Of a stretch of DNA of 40,242 bases, positions 34,582-40,242 are shown one piece after another. Numbering within the stretch: position 1 is the first letter of the stretch; every line of letters starts with the position of its first letter. This DNA is from Terriglobia bacterium (GTDB lineage: Bacteria; Acidobacteriota; Terriglobia; Bryobacterales; Bryobacteraceae), in assembly GCA_021325235.1 (NCBI GenBank), contig JAJPHN010000022.1, forward strand, positions 1-40,242. The letters run 5' to 3'. Under the pieces are notes generated by a model. The model had not been told where the DNA came from. It searched no databases and saw only the letters and a program-made list of their open reading frames with translations. Both the position numbers and the translations under genes were made by a program.

Positions 34582-34637
34582 TTCGCCTCTGATCTCCTTT
34601 CCTATGCTGATTACGAGGAAAGCGGCTGGCGAGATTC
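34567..34637 (-). promoter_or_regulatory. Inverted repeat overlapping the ECF sigma start codon, possible translational hairpin
   Basis: In the sigma mRNA, the arm GAAUCUCGCCAGC (34637-34625) is complementary at 12 of 13 positions to GCUGGCGAGCUUC (34579-34567), which begins at the third base of the UUG start codon. The core is nine perfect base pairs. The 45-nt loop includes the first two bases of the start codon and the putative ribosome-binding bases. Folding would cover the initiation site. It could alternatively be a DNA operator. Confidence 0.5.
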
Positions 34638-34652
34638 ACAAATATTGAACGA

Positions 34653-35369
34653 ATGAAGCAATATACGGGTCGGGTGGAGTATGCGCATGAACGGCGCATG
34701 CGAACGCGCAATAAATTCTGGTACCGGGTGGCCCATTGGCCGATCTGGATCTGGGTGTTTTTTCTAGCTCCCGGGCCATTGACGTTTCAATTGTTTGCCC
34801 ATGGGCCGAGCGGCGCGAACCTGCTCTGGCTCATCGCCGTTCTGTTCGGTACGGGTGTAGCCGCGCTGTTCGGGCAACTGCCGGGAGTGGAAGCGGCGCC
34901 TTACATTCTGCGTTTTTGCGAGGATAAGCCGAATCCGCTCTACCGGCGCATTTGCTATACCTTCGCCTGGAACGCGCTGCTGAACTTCGCGCTCTTGAAT
35001 CTGATCGGATTGCTGGTGGCGGTTGCGACGAGGCGATGGCGGCTGCGCCAGATTTACCAGTACGGCTATTTCCCGTTGCTGGTGTTGATTGTGGGGCTCG
35101 GGGTGGCAGGCGTGCTGCCCCGTGTGCGGCGCTCGACGGCCGGCGAAGGAACCGAGCGGCGCTATTTCTACGGCACAGTCTGGGCGGTCACGGCGGCGCA
35201 AACCGTGCTGCTGATTTTCTGGAAAGCGCTGCCCGAGACGCATGCGGCGGACCTGTTGAAGCTTTTTGTATTCGTGGCAGTGCTTGCGGGCGTGGGATTC
35301 GCGGCCAGCCGAGGAGCGCTGCCTCGGACGCGGCCGATCCTGCCCGGTGAGCTGATGGTCGCCGATTGA
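34653..35369 (+). CDS. Polytopic membrane protein of unknown function
   Basis: A 238-aa protein with about six membrane segments: WPIWIWVFFLAPGPLTFQLF, LLWLIAVLFGTGVAALFGQL, NALLNFALLNLIGLLVAVAT, YGYFPLLVLIVGLGVAGVLP, TVWAVTAAQTVLLIFWKALP and LLKLFVFVAVLAGVGFAASR. I do not recognise the family. Start ATG 34653 has no good ribosome site; the next in-frame Met (HERRMRTRN) is possible. The protein ends immediately before the hydrolase start (TTGA overlap), so the two are coupled. A transport or lipid-handling role is possible but unsupported. Confidence 0.78.
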   Translation: MKQYTGRVEYAHERRMRTRNKFWYRVAHWPIWIWVFFLAPGPLTFQLFAHGPSGANLLWLIAVLFGTGVAALFGQLPGVEAAPYILRFCEDKPNPLYRRICYTFAWNALLNFALLNLIGLLVAVATRRWRLRQIYQYGYFPLLVLIVGLGVAGVLPRVRRSTAGEGTERRYFYGTVWAVTAAQTVLLIFWKALPETHAADLLKLFVFVAVLAGVGFAASRGALPRTRPILPGELMVAD

Positions 35370-36415
35370 TCCTGGTTTGCGCATGGTGCCTCGGCGCCGC
35401 GATTGCCGCTGTCCTGGCATACCAGTTTTTCGGCGCTGCAATAGACCGCCGTCGCTATAAGCCGCGTGGCCGCCTTGTTCCGGTAAACGGACGGAAACTG
35501 CATCTGTTTGAGCAAGGCGAAGGAGCGCCGGCGGTGGTGCTCGAAGCCGGGCTGGCCGCAAGTTCGCTGAGCTGGGCGTATGTACAGCCTCGGATTGCGC
35601 AGTTCACGCGCACGGTGAGCTACGATCGCGCGGGTCTGGGGTGGAGCGAAGCGGGTGGCCGGCGAAATCTGGACGAGATCGCGAATGAGTTGCACCAGTT
35701 GCTCGTCGAGGCGCGGGTCGCGGGACCTTTGGTGCTTGTCGGGCATTCGTTTGGAGCGTTGATCGTGCGGTCGTTTGCGTATCGTTATCCGAATGCCACG
35801 GCAGGCCTGGTGCTGGTGGATCCGGTCTCGATCAAGGCATGGGCGCACTGCTCGGAAGCGGATCGAAAACGCCTCGCGCTCGGTGCAAAACTCTCGCGGC
35901 GAGGCGCGCGGCTCGCCCGGCTCGGGGTCGTGCGCTTCGCAGTGGCGGCAGCACGTTTGCCGAGTAAACGAATCACGGCGGGGATTGCGCGCGCCAGTGC
36001 CGGCAACGCTACGTCGATGCTGGGACGGCTGGTCGGCGAGATACAAAAGCTGCCGGCAGAGCTTGTGCCTGTTGTGCGCGCGCAGTGGTGCCTGCCGAAA
36101 CCGTTTCACGCGATGGCCGAGTATCTGGAATGTCTTCCCGATGCGGCTCTGGCTGCTTCGCAAATCGGGATCCCGGCCGAGTTGCCGGTTACCATTCTTT
36201 CCGCGGCGAATGCGACCAGCGAAGAGCTTGCCGAGCGCGAAGAATGGATCGCAGGCCGCCGGAATGGACGGCACATTCAGATTCCGGATACGGGCCACTG
36301 GCTGCATCTGGAGCGGCCGGATGTGGTTGCGGAGGCGGTGCGCGAGATCGTGGGAGGGATCCGCTCAATGCGTCATGGCGTAAACGACGTAATTGATCCC
36401 GATGCGAAATCCTAG
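35366..36415 (+). CDS. Alpha/beta hydrolase, N-terminally membrane anchored
   Basis: A 349-aa hydrolase with start TTG 35366 overlapping the stop of the membrane protein gene. The N-terminus (ILVCAWCLGAAIAAVLAYQF) is a probable membrane anchor. The catalytic domain starts VPVNGRKLHLFEQGEGAPAV, with the oxyanion region SYDRAGLGWSE, nucleophile GHSFGAL, and His in DTGHWLHLERPDV; the acidic residue is presumably in the VTILSAANATSEEL area. The fold resembles that of proline iminopeptidase/epoxide-hydrolase-like enzymes; substrate unknown. The last 51 bp overlap the 3' end of the convergent DUF4159 gene, and the last ~15 residues (SMRHGVNDVIDPDAKS) may therefore be non-family extension. Confidence 0.88.
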   Translation: MILVCAWCLGAAIAAVLAYQFFGAAIDRRRYKPRGRLVPVNGRKLHLFEQGEGAPAVVLEAGLAASSLSWAYVQPRIAQFTRTVSYDRAGLGWSEAGGRRNLDEIANELHQLLVEARVAGPLVLVGHSFGALIVRSFAYRYPNATAGLVLVDPVSIKAWAHCSEADRKRLALGAKLSRRGARLARLGVVRFAVAAARLPSKRITAGIARASAGNATSMLGRLVGEIQKLPAELVPVVRAQWCLPKPFHAMAEYLECLPDAALAASQIGIPAELPVTILSAANATSEELAEREEWIAGRRNGRHIQIPDTGHWLHLERPDVVAEAVREIVGGIRSMRHGVNDVIDPDAKS

Positions 36416-37246
36416 CGCGGAGTACTGCTCGGGATAGAGAGGATTGTCGGCATGTTCCCAGGAGTCGCCGAGATCCATGTTGTGACAGATCGCGACGACC
36501 AGGCGGCCGTGCTCGTCGTAGATACCGCGCCACCGCGCCTGATAACCATCCTTTTCAAATGTTCGCCCGCTATACACAAACTGCTCGCCGGGAACCTGGT
36601 AGCGATGATCGAGATCGTAGACGGTGTGGAAGATCGGATCGCTGTCGGGGATGTCGACAATCGGGCGGTCGGGAAAGACCTTCTTCATGCTAGCCGCGAA
36701 CGTCTCCCATTCCCAGGTGCCGTGAAAATCGTCGCACATGAAGAAACCGCCGCGATCGATGAAATCGCGCAGCTTGGCGGCTTGCAAGTCGGTGAGGTCC
36801 CAATGACCGACTTCGACGCCGTAGAGCCAGGGCCAGTTGTAGATATCGTCGGCGTCTTCGGCAGCGACGGGTTCTTCGACTGAGCGCGCGTCGATGCGAG
36901 TGAGACGCCGTACCGCTGCGGAAAGGTGGCGGTCCGAGCGCGGATAGTCGATGGTCCAGTTGTTGCGGCGGCCGTACGGAGTGGGGACGGCGCGATACAT
37001 GAAACGCGCAAACACCCATTCGCCAGGAACGTTGAAATCGGGTGGAAGCGGGAAGTCCTCGTATTCCCAGCCGCGGTACTGACGAAAGGTCCCGGGCTGC
37101 TGCGCCTTGCGGTTGGTGCGTGCACCGATATTGGGGGCACTGTTCGGAAGCAGATCGCCATCAGGCGGAGGCAGCGTGGCAGCGAAAAGCCCCAAGCCGA
37201 GAGCGGCCGCAGCGGCACCGGAGACAACCGGAAACGAGGTGCGCAT
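36365..37246 (-). CDS. DUF4159 domain protein, exported
   Basis: A 293-aa protein starting at ATG 37246, which gives a signal-like N-terminus (RTSFPVVSGAAAAALGLGLF). The frame upstream is open for 115 more codons but lies over the patatin gene and is Ser/Pro-rich, so I reject it. The body shows DUF4159 features: WVFARFMYRAVPTPYGRRNN, WTIDYPRSDRHLSAAVRRLT, WPWLYGVEVGHWDLTDLQAA, then FIDRGGFFMCDDFHGTWEWE. DUF4159 is thought to be a glutamine-amidotransferase-like domain found in proteins near MoxR ATPases and von Willebrand proteins; none are adjacent here. Function unknown. It overlaps the alpha/beta hydrolase by 51 bp at the 3' end. Confidence 0.85.
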   Translation of the reverse strand: MRTSFPVVSGAAAAALGLGLFAATLPPPDGDLLPNSAPNIGARTNRKAQQPGTFRQYRGWEYEDFPLPPDFNVPGEWVFARFMYRAVPTPYGRRNNWTIDYPRSDRHLSAAVRRLTRIDARSVEEPVAAEDADDIYNWPWLYGVEVGHWDLTDLQAAKLRDFIDRGGFFMCDDFHGTWEWETFAASMKKVFPDRPIVDIPDSDPIFHTVYDLDHRYQVPGEQFVYSGRTFEKDGYQARWRGIYDEHGRLVVAICHNMDLGDSWEHADNPLYPEQYSALGFRIGINYVVYAMTH

Positions 37247-37310
37247 CGAGGCGGGCTTCCATTCCCAACTGTATCGCAGAGCTGTCGGGTACGATCTTAG
37301 CTTGACAAAC

Positions 37311-39485
37311 GTGCGTCGATCGATCGTATTGCTTGCCGTTACGGTTCTATGTATGGCGCAGGTGGCGGCGCGTCCGCGCGTGGCGCTGGTGCTCGAAGGA
37401 GGCGGCGCTCTCGGTTTCGCGCATATTGGCGTTCTCGAATATCTGGAGCAACACCATATTCCCGTTGATTTCGTTGCGGGAACGAGCATGGGCGGACTGA
37501 TCGGGGGTCTGTACGCAATCGGGAAGTCTCCGGCTGAAATTCGCGGGCTTACCGAAGAGATTGACTGGGACGAAGTGCTCAGCGGCCGCACCGCATTTCA
37601 GGATCTGAACTTTCGGCGCAAAGAAGACCGGATTGCTTTCCAGAATGCGCTCGAACTGGGAACAAAGGGCAAGCGGCTGAACTTTCCGGCTGGGCTGAAT
37701 TCCGGGCACCAGACCGGACTCATCATCGACCGCGCCACGATCGCCTATCCCGACAATCTGAACTTCGACGATCTTCCAATTCCGTTTCGATGCGTAGCGA
37801 CCGATGTTACTGCCGGGCGGGAGAAAGTATTCGACCGCGGTTCAATCGCACGAGCCTTGCGGGCCACCATGGCGATTCCGGGCGTCTTTTCGCCGGTTGT
37901 TATCGACGGACACGCCTTTTCCGATGGCGGGGCAGTGGACAACCTTCCGGTGGATGTCGCCAAACGTGCCGGAGTAGATATTGTCATCGCCGTCTTTCTG
38001 GATCCCGGTCCGGTGAACCCGAATACTTACGATTCCATGTTTTCGATAGCCGCGCGCAATATCAGCATTATGGTCTCGGCAAACGAGCTGCGTAATATGA
38101 CGGCTGCCGATATTCTGCTGCGCGCCGACTTACACGGGTTTACCAGCGCTTCGTTTAAAGCCGGAGCGCAGATTATTCCAAGAGGTTACGCTGCGGCCGA
38201 ACAGAAACAGAAAATGCTAGACAGTATTTCGGTGAACGATGGCGAGTGGAGTAACTACCTCGCCGAGAGGGAGAAGAAAACGCGCCATGACGTTCCCGCC
38301 CCGCAGTTTGTGGAAGTACAAGGAACGAAACCTGACTACAACCAGGCACTCAAGCAAAGCCTGGATCGTTTTATCGGCAAACCGGCTCATTTACCCGCGG
38401 TCGAGCGAACACTGACCGCGTTTACCGGTAGGGGTGTGATGAGCAGCGTCGGTTACACGATGGTGGAACGAAATGGTCAAAGCGGGCTTGAAGCGAAGAC
38501 CTATGAAAAAACGTACGGGCCCCCGCTGGTCAATCTGGGCCTGACGATTGATGGCACTGACCCGGATACGGTGCTGTTTGGCATGATGGCGCGCCTAACG
38601 TTTCTGGACTTGGGAGGATATCGCTCGGAGTGGCGAAACGACGCTTTCTTCGGGAGTACTTACGGAGTTCGGAGCGAATATTACAGGCCACTTACTCGAA
38701 AAAGTAAGTGGTTTTTCGCACCGCGATTATACGCTGTAAGTTCTCCGTTTTACGAGTACAGCGGGAAAAACCGGACCGGACAATACCGGCTGGAACAGGA
38801 TGGCTTTGGTGCGGACATCGGCTATGCCATGGGGCCGAGATCGGAGCTGCGAATAGGAGAAGATTACCTCTGGTTCAAATCCATTGCGAAGGTTACGCCG
38901 GATCTGCTTCCGAATAGCAGTGAACGTCAGGAGATCTCAGCACTAACCTATCGATTCTACGGGGCGGATAATGTACAGGTTCCGCGTACGGGATTCAACC
39001 TGGAAGCATCCTTCAGCAACTTGCAACCGAGTGATCTTTTTCCCTCTTTTCGACAGGCACAGTTTCGCGCGAGCTACTTCGTCCCTGTGAGTAAGCCTGC
39101 GTCAATATTTTGGACGGCTTCCGGCGGCTCCAGCTTCGGCGCTGATGTAAACGATATTGGCTTCCGCGCCTTCACGCTGGGCGGTCCGTTCCGGCTCGGC
39201 GCCTTCGGCCAGAATCAACTGGTGGGCGACGGCTATCTGCTTGTGCAGACTGGTTACGAACGTAAATTGATATCCTTCAGTCCGCTCATCGGCGAGGGCT
39301 TGTACGCGATTGGTTTGGTCGAAGCGGCGCGGTTACACGGCGCGATTACGAGCGGTCCCGGAGTACCCTTCGACGGATCGGCGGTGCTCGCGGCTCGTAC
39401 CATGCTGGGCCCGGTATTCATCGGAGTTAGTGCCGGAAATGGCGACAATCGCCGGTGGTGGTTTGGATTGGGCAGGATTTTTTAG
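37311..39485 (+). CDS. Patatin-like phospholipase with POTRA and outer-membrane barrel (type Vd secretion, PlpD-like)
   Basis: A 724-aa protein if started at GTG 37311, giving the leader RRSIVLLAVTVLCMAQVAA; an in-frame TTG three codons earlier is possible, and longer readings overlap the divergent DUF4159 gene. The patatin domain has the oxyanion motif EGGGALGFAHIGVLEYLE, the Ser nucleophile GTSMGG and Asp in SDGGAVDNLP, the catalytic dyad of PlpD/ExoU-like lipases. At ~305-370 a POTRA-like segment (PQFVEVQGTKPDYNQALKQS) follows, then a barrel of about 300 residues ending GRIF, with alternating aromatic strands. This is the layout of type Vd autotransporters, where the enzyme is exported through its own barrel. 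Its lipid substrate is not known. Confidence 0.92.
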   Translation: MRRSIVLLAVTVLCMAQVAARPRVALVLEGGGALGFAHIGVLEYLEQHHIPVDFVAGTSMGGLIGGLYAIGKSPAEIRGLTEEIDWDEVLSGRTAFQDLNFRRKEDRIAFQNALELGTKGKRLNFPAGLNSGHQTGLIIDRATIAYPDNLNFDDLPIPFRCVATDVTAGREKVFDRGSIARALRATMAIPGVFSPVVIDGHAFSDGGAVDNLPVDVAKRAGVDIVIAVFLDPGPVNPNTYDSMFSIAARNISIMVSANELRNMTAADILLRADLHGFTSASFKAGAQIIPRGYAAAEQKQKMLDSISVNDGEWSNYLAEREKKTRHDVPAPQFVEVQGTKPDYNQALKQSLDRFIGKPAHLPAVERTLTAFTGRGVMSSVGYTMVERNGQSGLEAKTYEKTYGPPLVNLGLTIDGTDPDTVLFGMMARLTFLDLGGYRSEWRNDAFFGSTYGVRSEYYRPLTRKSKWFFAPRLYAVSSPFYEYSGKNRTGQYRLEQDGFGADIGYAMGPRSELRIGEDYLWFKSIAKVTPDLLPNSSERQEISALTYRFYGADNVQVPRTGFNLEASFSNLQPSDLFPSFRQAQFRASYFVPVSKPASIFWTASGGSSFGADVNDIGFRAFTLGGPFRLGAFGQNQLVGDGYLLVQTGYERKLISFSPLIGEGLYAIGLVEAARLHGAITSGPGVPFDGSAVLAARTMLGPVFIGVSAGNGDNRRWWFGLGRIF

Positions 39486-39492
39486 TGAATTG

Positions 39493-40068
39493 CTAACTTC
39501 GTTTTACTTCGCTCGTTAGCCGGCTGGCGAGCGGCTGCGTCTGGCCCGCGTACTTGTTGCCTGATTTTTTGTAGTAGGGCACGGATACCGGCGAGGAGAG
39601 TTGTTCGAACGTGAACGAACAGATGCGCATGCCCGGATAGAGTGCGACGGGCATGATCCCGAGGTTGCTGAGTTCGAGCGTCGCTTTGCCGCGCCAGCCC
39701 GGATCGAAGAGTCCGGCGGTGCCGTGAACGATGATGCCCATCCGGCCCAGACTCGAGCGCCCTTCCAGGCGGCCGAGCACGTCGTCATCAAGTTCGAGAC
39801 TCTCTTCCGTAATGGCGAGTGCGAATTCGCGCGGTTGCAGGATAAAGGGCTCGCCTTCTTTGACGTGAATCGTCCGCATGATGTCCTGGATGGCGCCTTT
39901 TTCGCGCACATCGATGAAGGCATGCCGGCTGTGCTCGAAAACGCTGAACTCCGAGCCGAGCCGGAAGTCAACAGAGCAACTGCCGAACTGCTCAGCCGGC
40001 AGCGATGGCGAGATGCGAATCTTGCCCAGGTCGAGGTAGCGGCGAATATCGACGTCGGAGAGGACCAT
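39493..40068 (-). CDS. dcd: dCTP deaminase
   Basis: A 191-aa enzyme deaminating dCTP to dUTP for dTTP synthesis in the cytoplasm. ATG 40068 begins VLSDVDIRRYLDLGKIRISP as in Dcd; an in-frame ATG nine codons earlier is unlikely. Family blocks include GSCSVDFRLGSEFSVFEH, GRSSLGRMGIIVHGTAGLFD and the catalytic Glu in GKATLELSNLGIMPVALYPG, followed by ICSFTFEQLSSP. The C-terminus has KYAGQTQPLASRL, as in Dcd enzymes. I cannot tell whether it is mono-functional or also hydrolyses dUTP (the dCTP deaminase/dUTPase type). It is convergent with the patatin gene, 7 bp apart. Confidence 0.93.
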   Translation of the reverse strand: MVLSDVDIRRYLDLGKIRISPSLPAEQFGSCSVDFRLGSEFSVFEHSRHAFIDVREKGAIQDIMRTIHVKEGEPFILQPREFALAITEESLELDDDVLGRLEGRSSLGRMGIIVHGTAGLFDPGWRGKATLELSNLGIMPVALYPGMRICSFTFEQLSSPVSVPYYKKSGNKYAGQTQPLASRLTSEVKRS

Positions 40069-40166
40069 ACAGTCTGCGAACCGCCATCGTAGCATCGCCG
40101 GATGTTATATTTGATTCGAAGCACGCAGAGAGCGGCCGGCTCATGCGCGTGGAAACGAATAACCGG

Positions 40167-40242
40167 GGGCGGCTAGCTCAGCTGGGAGAGCACCACGTTC
40201 GCAACGTGGGGGTCGTGGGTTCGAATCCCATGCCGTCCACCA
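40167..40242 (+). tRNA. tRNA-Ala, anticodon CGC
   Basis: A complete 76-nt cloverleaf: acceptor GGGCGGC pairs with GCCGTCC (one G-U), D arm GCTC/GAGC, anticodon stem CCACG/CGTGG around loop TTCGCAA with anticodon CGC at 40200-40202 (codon GCG), T arm GTGGG/CCCAT with TTCGAAT. The CCA end is encoded and occupies 40240-40242, the last three bases of the window. CGC suits the GC-rich codon usage. Confidence 0.97.

Noticed and set aside
1-40242. CRISPR arrays, transposases, integrases, prophage or toxin-antitoxin genes
   Set aside because: No regularly spaced repeats and no protein with such motifs was found on either strand.

Overview
The window is GC-rich, densely coded chromosome, most likely from an Acidobacteriota bacterium (Bryobacterales/Solibacter-like is my best guess). 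This rests on two very long TonB-receptor-like outer-membrane proteins with an N-terminal carboxypeptidase-regulatory-like domain, a PlpD-type patatin with its own beta-barrel, DUF4097/LiaF-like membrane operons, a GH63-type glucosidase, and frequent 4-bp ATGA/TTGA gene overlaps. I see no phage, transposase, CRISPR array or integrase. The assignment is inference from gene families, not from a marker gene.

Layout. 1-149: the start of an unidentified gene running off the left edge. 475-4224: a translationally coupled five-gene operon of ECF sigma factor, zinc-binding anti-sigma factor and three membrane proteins that each carry a LiaF-like two-helix module. 4304-7822 (minus): a small unknown protein, a single-ring ClpB-D2-like AAA+ ATPase, a short-chain dehydrogenase and a hexapeptide acyltransferase. 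7921-10633: an SGNH esterase and a CE15-type glucuronoyl esterase, divergent, with overlapping start codons. 10649-13941: a bestrophin channel, a 555-bp non-coding gap rich in inverted repeats, then nagA and a superoxide dismutase closed by a strong terminator. 14017-18751: a kelch/galactose-oxidase-like secreted protein divergent from the first large TonB-type receptor. 18861-20424: a membrane GT2 glycosyltransferase overlapping a HAD phosphatase. 20489-22482: a DNA-alkylation repair pair, Ada-AlkA fusion (broken by two single-base frameshifts) and ogt. 22479-31660 (minus): a second large TonB-type receptor, a mono-haem cytochrome c-like protein and a thioredoxin-fold protein, joined by 4-bp overlaps, followed by a DUF1566 protein and the GH63 glucosidase. 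31838-34581 (minus): a dienelactone-hydrolase-like protein and a second ECF sigma operon with a small membrane protein and two DUF4252-like secreted proteins. 34653-39485: a membrane protein plus alpha/beta hydrolase, a DUF4159 protein and the type Vd patatin. 39493-40242: dCTP deaminase and tRNA-Ala(CGC), whose CCA end is the last base of the window.

How it fits together. Two independent ECF circuits each control envelope proteins, and much of the rest acts at the envelope: polymer-scavenging hydrolases, TonB-type receptors and a periplasmic redox module. The most notable non-coding signal is a small hairpin repeat present three times between genes (301-326, 4275-4300, 11587-11612 in reverse). 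It has an invariant 10-nt loop and a compensatory base-pair change in one copy. Other signals are an inverted repeat that could hide the start codon of the second ECF sigma factor, and a 62-nt hairpin in the bestrophin-nagA gap.
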